In this document: one piece after another, positions 1-13,700 of the stretch
How the letters are laid out: the number at the start of each line of letters is the position of its first letter
Numbering within the stretch: position 1 is the stretch's first letter
Source: Aplidium turbinatum
Lineage: Eukaryota; Chordata; Ascidiacea; Aplousobranchia; Polyclinidae
Reading direction: 5' to 3'
Assembly: GCA_918807975.1 (NCBI GenBank)
Contig: OU964921.1
Location: 7,163,498-7,227,497 of the forward strand
DNA: 64,000 bases
Program-made: the position numbers and the translations under genes
The notes under the pieces: generated by a model
The model's input: the letters and a program-made list of their open reading frames with translations, nothing else
Told to the model about the DNA's origin: nothing
Databases searched by the model: none

Positions 1-90
1 AAACATTGAGAAGACATCAGACAAGACAGAAACTCATTGTTATTGCCAATTCCCTTGGTTTGTGTCTTGTCTGATGTCTTTTCAATGTTT
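1..90. repeat. 26-bp inverted repeat forming a long hairpin
   Basis: Bases 1-26 are complementary to 65-90 with a single mismatch (a possible G-U pair in RNA), around a loop of 38 bases. The window begins exactly at the left arm, so the repeat may continue outside. It could be the inner part of a MITE or a structured RNA. The sequence alone does not decide. Confidence 0.6.
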
Positions 91-297
91 CTTGACGGTG
101 GCCCAATAGATAGATAAATTTACGCTGTTGGAAAGTAGCCTACTGGTTTTAGGCATTCACTGCATTCAGTTTAACCTCTAGGTACCTTGTTGCGTGTTTT
201 AATTCTGATTCTTGCTGCTTACTTTATTCATTTTATCAGTATGTTTTTGTGTTGTGCCATCGTTGCTGAACAGGTTGTGTTAACCTGTTTTAGCCAC

Positions 298-333
298 CTT
301 GATAAAGTCAGTCGTGCTGACTGACGAAACGTC
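298..333 (+). ncRNA. degenerate hammerhead-ribozyme-like motif
   Basis: A seven-base perfect stem (GTCAGTC / GACTGAC, loop GTGCT) is preceded by TTGATAA, close to the CUGANGA core, and followed directly by GAAAC. This is the order of a hammerhead core (CUGANGA, stem II, GAAA). Two core positions differ, so it is probably inactive. Penelope-like retroelements are known to carry such motifs; no reverse transcriptase is seen nearby. Confidence 0.35.
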
Positions 334-822
334 GGAAATACAAAAGCTAGTTATCATCTTTAACATCAGGAGGTAACCTAGTAAATAGTCACCAGCAGAA
401 CGCAAATTACTTTTATTTTCATTACTATTTAGAGCAGAAAATACGCTCTTCAAAACTTCACCAGTGCCACCACATGTTAATTGTATTTAGTTTTAAAGCA
501 TTACAGTCTAACTGTATAACCTGTGGATCTCATGGAAATGTATTTCCAAAAATGTAGCTTTAATGGCTCTCTTACTCAAAAAGGTTTCCGACCACTGTTC
601 TAGAGCCTACTAATTTGATTTCTTAAACTTTTAATAACACTTTGTAAACAAATCTAATTATGAAATAATCACTTGTTTGAGTTTTTCTAACATCGCTGAA
701 AGTCATTTTTAAGATTTTTTTTTCATTTTTTAGGCTGTGGCTATATTTACATTATATAGTGTAATAATAGCCTCAATAGTGTTGCCAGATAAGGAATTCT
801 GCCCTAATTTGAGAAAAGTTTC

Positions 823-1145
823 CCCAATAGCTCAGTTGGTTAGTGCGTGACTTTTGGAACGAAGAATCTTCAAGATCAAGCTACGCTGGTTCGACGGTCG
901 AGGTGTGCGCTTGAGCAACACACGTTAAGGATCGCTCTCCATTCAGCGGCATTTAATGGATGGAATAATTTCTCGGCAACAAGACTTCAACAATTGTAAA
1001 CTTCACTTTGTCAATCTCGGTGATCGGGCCTGCATCAGTAATTTAAAGCCTCTAGAAGCATGCGAAACTGCCAGGATTAAGCTCTGCAAGAAGCTTTCCC
1101 AGTCCGAGGATAAAGATTCATCAATCAATTTAAAGCTGTTGAAAA
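823..1145 (+). mobile_element. tRNA-derived SINE, copy 1
   Basis: The start looks like a tRNA with an A box (tagctcagttggttagtgc) and a B box (ggttcgacggtc). The following body matches the element at 27528-27830 along its length, including a shared block around cggtgatcgggcctgc and a tail agtccgaggataaagattc. Fragments of the same body lie at 21180-21310 (+) and 61340-61520 (-). Four copies sharing one body make this a SINE family rather than a tRNA gene. Confidence 0.75.
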
Positions 1146-1208
1146 CAAAAACTTGTATAATTGAATTTTTTTTAGTTGTGGACAAACATCAAAACCCTTA
1201 CGTTATTC

Positions 1209-1240
1209 CTAACTCTAACCCTAACCTTAACCCTTCCTAA
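1209..1240. repeat. short telomere-like run (CTAACC units)
   Basis: Several imperfect CTAACC/CTTAACC units follow the SINE. They resemble the TTAGGG complement, but the run is only about 30 bases and is interstitial. Confidence 0.5.
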
Positions 1241-1601
1241 CTTTGATTCTAACTCTTGCAACACCTGATTGTAACCATGGCAACATGTGTGTAAAAATAG
1301 CCACTTTGCTTTTTTCAATTTCTCAAGGTATTGCAACCATGCCAAATCTTTCGTACTTGCTTGGTATGGAGATCACTTCTGTCTCAGCATGTTTTAATAT
1401 TCACAACTTGTCACTCTCACCTTTTTCCAAACTCTTGTAAGGTTTTTCCGAGTGTAGTTCACTTTAACGGTCAGTAATGAACTAACAAAACAATTAAAAT
1501 GGTTGCCACAGCAACAAGAATAAACTAATTTAGATTTTTAGTTTAAGACACCACTGTAATTGACCGGTCAATAAAAAATACTTTTTTTCAATTAAGAAAA
1601 G

Positions 1602-1608
1602 TATAAAA
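1602..1608 (+). promoter_or_regulatory. candidate TATA box of villin
   Basis: TATAAAA lies 117 bases before the first villin ATG, so a start site near 1630-1640 would give a 5' leader of about 90 bases. The rest of 1146-1724 holds no recognised gene. No initiator or start site can be confirmed from sequence alone. Confidence 0.35.
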
Positions 1609-1724
1609 TCTTCATCATATCTTTTATTAGATCTGACAATTGGTTTGGTGGAAAAGCTGTTGTTGTTTTATTATCTGTTCTTGACATAGCTTACATTGAA
1701 TTAAAAAAATCAAGGCAATCAGCT

Positions 1725-1799
1725 ATGGCTCCAGAGATATCCCATGAACAATTTGAAAAAGCAGGAAAGCAGCCGGGTCTGCAAGTATGGAGAATAGAG
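1725..1799 (+). CDS. VIL1: villin exon 1
   Basis: Residues 1-25, from the start codon to GLQVWRIE at the start of gelsolin repeat 1. Donor gtgaaa; phase 0. Confidence 0.9.
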
Positions 1800-4700
1800 G
1801 TGAAAGATGTCAATGTTTTAGGCTAAATAATGAAAATATGCGTAACTTTACTTGTTGTATTGAATATAACAGGAAATTGCCTTTAGGGCATAACTTTTGT
1901 AATGTACAACCCTATGTTTATTATATATAGTTTTTATAATGAAATGTTATAATGCCTAAATTCAAACTTTCATTTTTAATGCATTTGAATCACTCCCAGT
2001 TTCATAATAGTTTATACTGTATAATTATGTAGGAAGTAAATTATGATACTCTTTTGTAACTTAAAACTGCCCATGATGTTTATATATAATATTTATTTTT
2101 ATGCTGAATGTTAACATGTATTGAAATTGGATAATTGCATACCAGTTAAACATACAAACCATTTCATCACATCAGATTTCCTAATTCGAAACCTTAATAT
2201 ATTTTGATTTGATGCATATATTGGTTAAGCGCTTAAGTGCATAAAAAAACCTGCAAACATTAACTGCAATTATTTGGCTTTTTATGTACTTGCGTCTTTA
2301 TAATTTTTACTCTCAAAAATGTCATATATCTAGAAATGAAATTATTTCTACACATAGCTTACAATGCTGGTAGCATAAAAATTAAAATTCACACACACAA
2401 ATCTTCATATTTTAGTATATTTATGAAATAGACAATTTAAATACAAGAATTAAAGATATATACTATATTATGTAATTACGGTATTCAATAGCTTTTTAAT
2501 ATTTACATGATGAACATTTATAGAAAATGGAAATTGCTCCCATTCCACCAAAAGCATATGGAAACTTTTTCACTGGTGATTCTTACATTGTTCTTCAGGT
2601 ATATCAACTGCTACGTAGTTTATTGTTATTTTTGTTTTGTTGGCTTCTTTATGACCTATTCCAAGTCTATGCGCTCAGTGATTTGTTTCTATTAATTGTG
2701 CTGTTCGATTGTTTTCAAATTTTTTGTGATGACAAAACATTGGTTGCTATCTAGAGTCTTAGTAAAATGTGACCAATGAACACGTCAGGATTGTTTTTTT
2801 TTTTTGGGGGGGGGGGGGTTGAGAAGAGTAAGGATTTTGCTTGTTAGAAAACTCCTGTGTCTCTTTACTTAAAAGCGATGCTGCATTCTCCTCAAAAGAA
2901 GGAATGAGGTGGTGCATGGAGACCCACGCACAAGATAAATTTATACTTTAAAAAAATAGCCGCCATGTCTTGGCACTGAATGTATAATCACCTTAGCGTG
3001 TCATAGTGAATTATGTAGCCTTCAGTTTTTCTCATTCAAAACAACTGTTGCAATGAAATGCTAAATTCTGCTAATTGTATCAATAATTTTTTTTATTTGG
3101 GTGTTGTTTGTATGTAAACATGTATGATCGCATCATATCCATTAATCGACATGGTTTGATATTAGGAGGTCTGAGGTGGTTACCTTAACTTCTGCAACTA
3201 TAAAAATTGTGTTTTTGAATTAACATTTTATTATTTCACCAAGGTACAGTTGATCATGTTATGTGAGGTTGTATAAAATGAGAAGCCAAGATTTTTTTTT
3301 TTTTTTTAAATTTTACTGTCACTTTCTTACATAACAAACTCTGGTTTTAGACCAGAAAACTCGGGGGTGGACTCTCATGGGCGTTGCACTTCTGGTTGGG
3401 GAGGGAATCCAGTCAAGATGAGAGAGGTATGTCATCCTACTAAGAAAAGTGATCTTTGTACGTTATTTTGACGTTACAATCGTGACAATATTTTCCGAAC
3501 GGAACAGTTATATCAGCAACTAGTTTAAGTGGCCATCAGTGTCAGTAACTTTATGTTACAACTTTTTATATAGATATCATAGCTTTTCAGGTAATAATCG
3601 CAATCCCACTCAGACATCAGATGTACTACGTACTAAGAACAATTTAGGTTTTAAGAAATGGACATTGAAAACTCAAGCTATCAGAAAAAGTTTCAAAATA
3701 AAACCTTGTCACTAAACTTTTCATTAAAATCTTCCTTTGAATCCCCCAATGATTCAAAAAGATGCGTAGTGTTATAAAAAAAACACAGTCTCAAACTAAA
3801 TTGGCTAATTCAAGTTTATTAGGGTATTCCCTACTCCAGTGTGGTTTCATCAATATGTAGTCTCATTCAAATGAAATTAGCAGAAGATTAGAATTTTACC
3901 CAAATACTTTCATTGACAAAGTGTATTTACAACACTAAGCCGTATCACTGTCTATCATTACCGTTCTTAGTTAAGACTTTTAGTCGATAAAAAGCTTGTT
4001 TCCATTAGAATGTAATAGTACAATGGTGTAAAAGTGCCTGGGAAAAGCACTTGATAGTATTTGAAGCGCAGGAAGCGTTGTCGCTCTGTGTAGCCCTTTT
4101 TCATCAACTAACGTTGCTTCATCCACACAAACTTGAACCATTAAGAGCAAGTAGTACCCTTGACTGTTAATCAATAAGTTCCATCGTTTCTTTTCCATTT
4201 TAAATTATCATCATTCTGCAATTCATCGCTTATTGGTCCTTCGAAAAAGGCAGGCGTTTTTTAAACACATCAAAGCCACCTTAAAACTAGGGTCTGCTAC
4301 TATTCGATGAGTCCGATTCGGTGGGTTTCTAACCTCTAACCCCTAACCCTAAAACGGCAATGATAATTAGGCTACGGCACCCGATAATTTAAAAAAAAAT
4401 TGAAAAAATCCCCCGTTAAGGGATCGGACTCACCGAAACGGGCCATTCCGTAAAACTAAAGTGCCACACTATCACAACATATTGTTTATAAAATTAATTT
4501 CTCTTCTATCAGAGGGATTCTCAAAGCTTGAACGGATAGAAGACAGGTTTTACTACCGACTCATTATAAGCTAATAAACTATTTTGTTATCTTCAGATTT
4601 TTATGGCCATATGATGCTTGAAGTTAAATAAATGATTTATGTTGTGGGTGAGGTTTCTGTCATTTTTTCGAATTTTCGCTGAATGCTTTTCATCATCTAT

Positions 4701-7700
4701 GAATTATTTACATTGCCAATGCAGTACAGTATTAACATCAATGAGAAATTCTTAAGAGAATGTGAATACCCAGCAAGCAAAGACTGCCACTTTCACAGCA
4801 TTTAAACGTCTGGCTACATTGAAACGATGCGAAAAGAGCAACATTTGCTTGCTGTGTGTGGTTTGATAGGTATTATGGATTTAAAATCGAAAAAAAAGTT
4901 TGGTTCGTTCTGAAGTGCTCCTTTCCAGACAGCAAATCAACCGTGTTTTATGTTGATTCAACGCGTGCAGACGTTGAATCAATGTAAAGAATGGTTTAAT
5001 CGATTGATTTGCTATCTTGGTTGGGATATGTTTGGAGTCGAGCTTGTGGATTTTTATCCTAGCCCTTAAAATTGACTTCGAATTAACCAAATAAAAGACA
5101 CAAGATATGTTCGTTCAGGTGCCGCAGCAATTCTGACTGTGCAGCTTGATGACTACCTTGGAGGTGAACCTGTTCAATATCGTGAGATCCAAGGAAATGA
5201 GTCTGAAAAGTTCAAGAGTTACTTCAAGAGCGGGGTTGTGTAAGTTACGCTGCTTCCTTGTTCAATTCATAGTTTGTGTACTACTGGGACGGGTTGACCT
5301 TTTTTTTATAATTTTTCACACAGCTGTCGTTCAGTTTTGTTTTTTGAGCAATCGACTTTCAATTTTTTCACGGTCTTTTCTCTTTCATGTCTTGCATTAA
5401 AATACGTTTCTCTTCTACGGTGTAATTTATTTGCATTTAGCTCAGTTCTGAAACACAAATTCTGTTCAACACGAACCAGTGTAGTTGTGCCTTCTTGCCA
5501 CACATCATTGTACTCGATTTCAAATTTTGGAATTTGGTTTGCCGTATTTCCAGAAGCAAACTCCGTCATTTTTACATTGACTCAACGTCTAGACGTTAAA
5601 TCAACGTGGCAGTGACGATTTTGCTGTCTGTGTTATTTTTTAATAATTTGGACTTAATGCTTGCATGTACAGAGATGTAGCAAGTGCGAGCCGTGAACAA
5701 AAAACACTAAACGAAGACTGTTTTATTTTGTTGTAAAACTGCAATGTTATACGTTGTCTGTAACAGTCGAACAAATATCTCATGATTTTGTTTGTAAGCA
5801 TACGATTTTTTGCAGAACATGAGAAAAAGCGATTTAAATTCAGAACCCGAGCTAGCAACACTGTTTTTTTTTGTACAATAATTCAACGTCTGCAGAAGTT
5901 AAATCGATATGAAGACGGGCGATGTTACTAGCTCATACAAAACATAAAGCTTAATTTTGAGCATACTTTTTTCTGCCTCTAAAATCGTTTGTATTTTCTA
6001 AAAATCACCCATAACTCACGAAACTTAAGCAAAACATGACTCCATTGAAAGAAACAATGAGCAAGAGGCATTTCATTCAGTCTGAAACATGGACATTCTT
6101 CTTCTATAGGTACAAGAAAGGCGGTGTTGCCTCTGGTTTTAATCACGTCAAAACCAACCAGTATGACGTTCGCCGGTTGCTTCACGTCAAAGGGAGAAAG
6201 CGTGTCTTGGCCACAGAGGTTGACGTATCTTGGTCGTCATTCAACCGTGGCGACGTTTTCTTGCTTGACCTTGGAAAAGTCATTTTGCAGTGGAACGGTC
6301 CAGAAAGCAATCGGATTGAAAGAATGAAGGTAAAATAAGCATTGAAAAACCTGGCTGTTGACTGGTTTATTGATTGTGATGACAAGAAGTCTTCAATATT
6401 TATTGTGGGGTTTACCTTCTCCAAAGATTTTTTTATCCTCAGTCTCTTTGGTTCATGTGGTACTAGTACATTGTACCAGTACAGGTACTGTACCTGTGGT
6501 AAGTGCTACTCGTCTCCATATTTTATAGAGAAGCCGCAACATTTGATCACCCAATCCATTTTTGTCTTACCGTATTTCACTTTTTTGTTATCCATGTGCA
6601 AGTAAATCTCTACAGTGGAGGTTTTTGTCACTTGGAAAAAAGAATTATCTCCGTGGCCTGGTCTAGTTTCCATTTTTACGTCGTTTCAATGTCACCTGAC
6701 GTTGTAAAATGATTTTTCAAACGTGTACGTGACTATGCAGCAGTGAAGTGTTTTTTGGAACGTTGCTTTCAGCTGAATTTTCCGACAAGTTCAGAAGTTT
6801 TCCGATAATGACACGCAAAACAATGTCCTTCTTTTATTGGATTTGTCGATTGAAATTATTTATATTTCTGAAGGGGACCATATTGGCGAAAGACATCCGC
6901 GATCGTGAAAGAGGAGGAAGAGCACAAGTTTTTGTCGTCGATGGAGACCATGAAAAAAGGGATGCAAAAGCTTTTGCTGTAAGTAATTGTGCAGAAAACA
7001 AAGAACTTTTTGTCTACCCTATTTAATTTTGCTGAGTATCGTTTTTGTAAAGTTAGCTTGCAAAAACTTTCTATTTTTCTGCTAACATTTCGACTTTTTT
7101 AAAAGTAAAGCTGTTGCACAATGACTTTTTTCTGCCGGCTTTATTGCTTCTTTAGGTACTTTATTCCCATGTTAGCTACTTTTGAGCTGCCAACTCTAAG
7201 TCTTCACTTCCGATCACGTTCCTCCACCATGCTTTTTTCAAGGTATCCTCCTTTCATATTTTCACTATCTTCAAGTTCTCTTTTATGCACTCTTTCCACT
7301 TTTATTTTGGTTTCTTTTTTCTTCCCGTTCTCCAACTGTTGCATCCGTTTTACCGTAATTTCTTTTTTTTAGGCTATGGTCAAGATACTAGGAGACAAAC
7401 CGTCTACCATCAGTCCTGCAACTGAAGATGTTTCCTCGACCCGGGCCGCACGAAGCCAAATTAAGCTGTTTCAGTAAGTAGTCTGTTATATAACGTGAAG
7501 AGCTTATAGTTAAACATTGCATACCAATTGTGCCTTTGAAAAGAAAGTACTTTACCACACATTTGGTTTGCTAAATCAATCTCTCCGCTTACAGAAGGGT
7601 TTTCCAAAGTTTCAGCCAGATATGGGACATATACTTAAGTTGTCCACTCTGAGCAAGGATATTCTGTAGCTACTGAAGTCCATTACTAGTTTATGTATTA

Positions 7701-10700
7701 AAAGTCGTGCTTTGTGAAAAAAAGAAAGAAAACCGTTTTGTTTTTAGAAAATTGTCAGGTAAAAATTATCACTTTAGCTTAAACCTTAAACAGTATTTTA
7801 CATTCGAAAAACACACTGCTGTGTCACAAAGGGTGAAAGTACCAGAAACAAAGCCACTCTTATTATTACACGTTTTAGAAATGGCAAATCAATTCTTATC
7901 AAACTTTAAACAAAGGAAATTAAATTTCCACGCCAATATTGATCGCCGAAATATTTACGTAAGTGAGTGATGTTACAAAATGAGCAACAACATCCAGCCA
8001 GTCTACGCTCCAGCCCTCTAACCCACTATGTTATTAACCCACTATGCATTATGTTATGCTCAATTCTCAAGAAAATGACTCAATACCCCGGCGAGTAAAT
8101 CAGCCATTTTTTACATTAATTCAATGTCTGCAGACGTTGAATCAATGTAAAAAAAGAACTGATTTGCTCGTTGAGACCTTTGCGATTGCTACAAGTTGTA
8201 CAACTGACATCTTTGATATTTTAATCAGAATCTTTGCCGGTGAAGGTTATCGACCTGTGATGGGTAACAATCTCAACCGGAAAGTTTTGCTTTTTCACAT
8301 CGTTTCAACGTTTGGTGACGTTGAAATGATATAGAAAGGATGAAGGGTATTCTTTCCTTTAAAAAGCCAAAATTGTTACTTGTAATCGATAAGGTGTCTA
8401 CATGTAAAAAACATGTATGTCTGATAGGCTGCTGTGTGGGATAGCCTACAGGTTGCCTTGTGTACGTCAAGGTTTTAAAAATTGCTGTGCTTACTTCTTC
8501 AACGTCCACAGACGTTGAAGTTAGTTAGTTTCAACGTTAGTTCAGACGTTAGTTCAGACGTTAGTTTCAACGTCCACAGACGTTTTACAGACAGTTATCT
8601 ATCTGAAGCTGAAGTGGTCGCTTCACTTTGCAGCGAACGTTAACACATACATGCGTTGACATTACGTACAAGTTGGTTTAACATCTCACTGATGTTTTAA
8701 CAACGTTAAAATGCTACCAGTTGCTCCCAGAAAATGCAACAGTCTGCCTTGTTAATTTCATGAGAACACCATTTTTACTTTTGTTGTGTTTGTACTAAAG
8801 TGGTTGGTTACATATTTCAGCATAGTAGGAATAGACATCAGCGTGTATCAAAATTTCATGACAAACTTGCATGGAAAGTTGATGAACGATTATTTAACGC
8901 AATCCCTTCAATAGAATTTTCAATAAAAATAATAGGTTTTGTTTCGTATGATGCCAACAACAAAAAAATAGTTGAAGAAAAAAAAATTGATTTTATTTCC
9001 ACGGTATACGAAATATGCATGGCAATACTGTATGCATTTCTACAACCAATTTTCGAATTGAAGAGAAACATTGCTTGTTAGATTGACAGTTGTTGTAGTT
9101 CCACAAACACACCAATTTAAATAACACAAGCCAATTCAACAGTATTTTTAATTCCCGTGCTGTGACTTACTTTTACATGTTTGTGAAAAGCATCTGACTG
9201 CGGATTTCTTGCAGTTTATTGCTTGAAGCAGGCACGGGAATTGCTAAGCTTAGTCTTTTGACCACAAGGTCTGTGCTTGGGTACAACAACTGCATTTTTA
9301 TGAGTCTTGAACAATCTTGTTTCAGTTTCTTTATATAAACCTAGGCGAGTTGTTGTGTGTGAACCACCCAGCGCCATGTTGAGCTCCCATTTTTTCAGAT
9401 CTTCAACTTTTTGTTGTTGTTAATTGGCACGTTTGCGTTTAACATAAACAGAAATCGTAAGTCGTTTTTGCTCTTTCGACAAAACCCGTACTTTTAACGT
9501 CGATTTGACGCTTGCAGACGTTTAAACAACGTAGAATGGAGAGCTTTTGTCAACTTGATGTAACAGCGGCTGTTTTGACCATTTTCTTGCAACTTTCATC
9601 CAACTTCCGCTCTACATCCGGTTTCTTATTAACATGTTTGCTCAATTTTACGTCGATCTAACGTCGCAAAAATGTGATATTTTACACGTTATCTGTTAAT
9701 GAGTCTGCAGCTAAATGCGGTCACCGAACACTGAACTTAGAATATGAGGAAACAAAAAATCTGTACAACCATAACCCAACTAGCAATTTAGTTGTTATTT
9801 TTACATAGTTGAAAGATCTGGCAATCTTGAAACGATTTAAAAAAGGCACCTTTTGGTAGCTGGAATTTTTTGTTAAACCCATTAACAAATCACTTTGTCT
9901 AAATTTAGAAATCAAGATAAATCTTGTAACGGTTGTCGAAGGTTTCATTCGGTCATAATCTTGTTTGTTGCGCATGCGCCATGTTGTTTGAAGAAGAAGG
10001 CTCACTGACGCTTTTCAGGTTGTGTCATATTTTGCTTGCAAAGCACATGATTTCAATACTGTATTAGTGTATTGGATATTTATAGGCTGGCTTGCATTAG
10101 ATGGAGCTTGGTAGTTGTGGAAGCTAAAAACTATCATGTTTTCAAAGTAGGCAACTTCCAACATGCATCTTTTCAGTCTGCATTTGGACAATCCCTTTTG
10201 CAAACTGCATTTCAACGCAGTAAAACCGATGAGTGACTTAATATTTACTGCTGTAATCTTTTTTTTTCGTATGAGAAACCTGTGGTAATGCACCACACAA
10301 ACTAAGAATTTCCAAAAACTCTTTTTTAACATGGTCAATCAAAATGTTCTTCATAATAAAAGCCTTCAATTTGAACAACTTCAATTTGAAACCTTCAATT
10401 TCAATTTGAAAATTTCAATTTGAACAACACCGGTTAAAATTTTATGTCATAACTCTGGTTAGCCAAGAACTCCTTACTACAAGGTAGTTCGTAGGTGACA
10501 AACTTGCTATTTTTCACATCTCTTCAACGTCGCCTACGTCATCTTCCAAAGTGACTTTGAAAGCAAGCACCGATGTTTTTGCATTTTCAAACAGGAAATG
10601 TATCAAGATTGACATATAGTTCAACAACCGGACTTAATTTGCACCAACGCAGTGAATACTTACCTATTTCCAAATGTCACTTGACAAATTTCAAATAATA

Positions 10701-13700
10701 TTCTTAGCTTGATACTTAGCAGTGAAAATGCTTAAATTTTTGAAATGAACTGTTTTGATTGAGTTGTGTATACAATTGCTGGCAACGCTTTGCGTAGCAT
10801 TAGTGGCGATTGATAAATTTCTCTTTCTATAATTCATTAATTTGAAAACAGAGGTTTTTTTTGCAATAATTGGTTAAAAAATGTGAATAAGTATGTTTTA
10901 GATAAGAAATATTGATAAACGTATTCTATTATTCCTCAGCTACAATTCCATGAAATCTACCGCGATATGTATCTCATTTGTCGCAATCTATTGCCTTGAT
11001 ATAGATGTAGTTTGACAACTTTTCTTGTATTTTAATTTTTGCTTGGATGATAATTATTATTACACTGCTGGTGAAATCTTTTTTTCTTTGTTACAACCAA
11101 GTGAGATATTTTCATATCTAAGTTACATTGCATTTGCGCGGTAATGTCATATTACTTTGTGCACCAAAAAGATCACTATAATCTCCAGCAGGGGTTCCCA
11201 ACCTTTTTACACCATGGCCCCCTTTGAAAAGTTTGAAAAATCAATGGCCCCCCTATTTCTTTCAACCTTTTGAAAAAATTAAGAAACGTCATCTTATATT
11301 ATTATTTTTGAAACAACCGGGAATTAAAGACCATTTCATAAAGATTTGGGCAAAATATACTAGTGTTTTTATTAAATTTTAATTTATTTCTTTTGTTATA
11401 TACTGTAGTGTTGGAGTGGACTTACAGATGATAAATTAAAAAAAAAATTATTTTTCAAATTTTTCTATGGTTCTCTTGAAAAAGGCTCATGGCCGGCTAG
11501 GGGGCCATGGCCCCCAGGTTAGGAACCCTTGATCTACAGTTTCTCTGTAGCAAATGATGCTGTGCAGTGATTTGGTTCGTTATGACGTCAGCTGACATCA
11601 GATGAATGCGCAAATGATCTTTTCGATAGATTTACAAATCAAACAATCAAATATTCTGTGATTAGCTTCACGACTTTTCATCTTTCCAGCAATGATATCA
11701 TTTCAGGAAAGGAACGGTCCGCTTTATTACTACATGCAACTGTCGTAGATGTTTGGAAAATCTGGAAATGCCACTCACAATGATCAATAACTTTTTTGAA
11801 AACTATAATGGACATTCTGAAGTGACATTGCGTAAAATTTATTTAACGGTCATAATAAGACCTAGAACAAAATAATGTATGGACTTTTTTTGTGAAGTTT
11901 GGACAACAGCATTTGTAACCTCACTTTCAGCGATTATAATTTTCTAATTCTGGATTTGAGTTCTATTGTGGTGATTTATGAATGGAGTAGAGCTTAAAGT
12001 TGAACCATTGATTGAAGTCCGGTCACTAAGATTAAAACTATTAGTAACCGAAACAAATGTTCAACCGAAAATCTTGCACTAATTTTTACATCTGTAGTCG
12101 TTGAATCTATGTAAATACGAAGGATTTTGCTGTTTGGGAAACGAAGCTGTGTCAATTGTGTCATTGAGGTGTTGGCAGAAACAGTTTTCAAATCAATTCA
12201 AACAACAAAATTGCTTTGTGATATCACTGACTCAATCTTTAAAGACATTTTGCCAATTGCCATTCTCCAGACCCAATTTGTAAAGTCCACCCAGATAACT
12301 CATTTGATGAACGGTCGGTGAAGTAATTGCAGAATGAACCTTGCAAGCAGCCTGCATTGTAACCTGTAGCTATACCAAAACCCTTGACTAAAACCTTAAA
12401 GGTAAACCTCACAGCCGCTTTAGAAGGTTTTCTCGGTGCTATACTGTGAGAGCATATCCCCCCATTCTCCAATCAAGAAATGATTTGTCGGATCCAGTGC
12501 AAAGAACGTGAAATTATTTGCATTTTTTGAGTTGTTTTGTATGTTGTGTCGTGGTACTCAGATCGGTTGACGTAAACGCGTATCAGAACGTCATACGTGC
12601 TTACGTACGTCAAATTGCGTTTGCAACTGGAAAATTTGGTAGATCCTTACGTCACAGAGAAATGAGTATGAGCAATGAGCATATGTGTATACTTGCCTAG
12701 AAGTAGAATACCATTTCATGATTTGATTAATTATTTTTGGTAATTTTCTTTTTAAAATAGCGCCACATCTGCTACTGATTGCACGTTTGCCGGGCGGTAC
12801 AAAAGCTCATGTTGTTTTTGTGTTACGAACCATTGATTCAACGTAAATGGCTTGCGATATCCCAGCTTCGTGTGCAGATTGGTTGTATGTTTGTTCGCTT
12901 GCTTCAACTAGCGCCCAACCATGTCTCTTGTGGTTGTGGCTTAAAATCGATGCAATTCATTCTTGAACAACCACGGATTTAGAGACAGGGTTGCCAGATT
13001 CAAACCAAAAACATCCAAGTTCAACTCAAAAAGAGTGATACAATATATTGTTTAGACTCTTTAATAAACGAACAAGTCACATTCCTTTTCAAATTTTTAC
13101 ATTATCTACATCGGTTTTACTCTTTATTTGAAATATCGCGGAAAAACAACCAACTCCATAAATATGAGAAAAATGGTAACTAACTTAGATCATATTTTTT
13201 AAGAAAGCAAATAGGTATCGCACGTAGAAATTTAAGACTTGTGACATTTTAAAAACAAAATTGGCAACTCTATAAAAACTTCTTTATGAAATCTTTTAAA
13301 GTTTAGTAGATCCAAAGCTTGTTTCAATTGCATCAGTCTTTGTTCACCTTCTGCCCAAGAATACGAAACTTAAAAACATCAACCAAGAAGAGAAGCGCTA
13401 GGCCTATTTTGCGGCACAGTCAAATAATTGTTGATCGTGGTTTAGTTGATTTGTTAGGTTTTCCGATTGTTTATTTGTGCAAATGGAAAAAAAATTCGCT
13501 TCACCATAACATGCACAGTGGTAGCAGTGCCACTTGTACTTGTGTTTGGTTCTGCAAAACAGTGAGAGTTTAGCAATGTGTGATGGCGTGCACTACCAGG
13601 AAGTACTTGATGACGTGATATGTGTATAGGACGAAGTGCAAAAAGTGATGCCATATGGCAACATTCTTTGCGATTGGTGTGAATCTTGCTTGCTGCAACA

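Noticed and set aside
1209-1240. Possible chromosome end (telomere repeats)
   Set aside because: Too short, imperfect and interstitial; similar units elsewhere belong to a dispersed MITE family.
2796-2820. T-run followed by G-run
   Set aside because: Simple low-complexity tract, perhaps polymerase slippage; no further signal.
10015-10338. 107-codon open frame on the minus strand
   Set aside because: No similarity recognised, within the repeat-rich villin intron 7, no splice or promoter signals that stand out.
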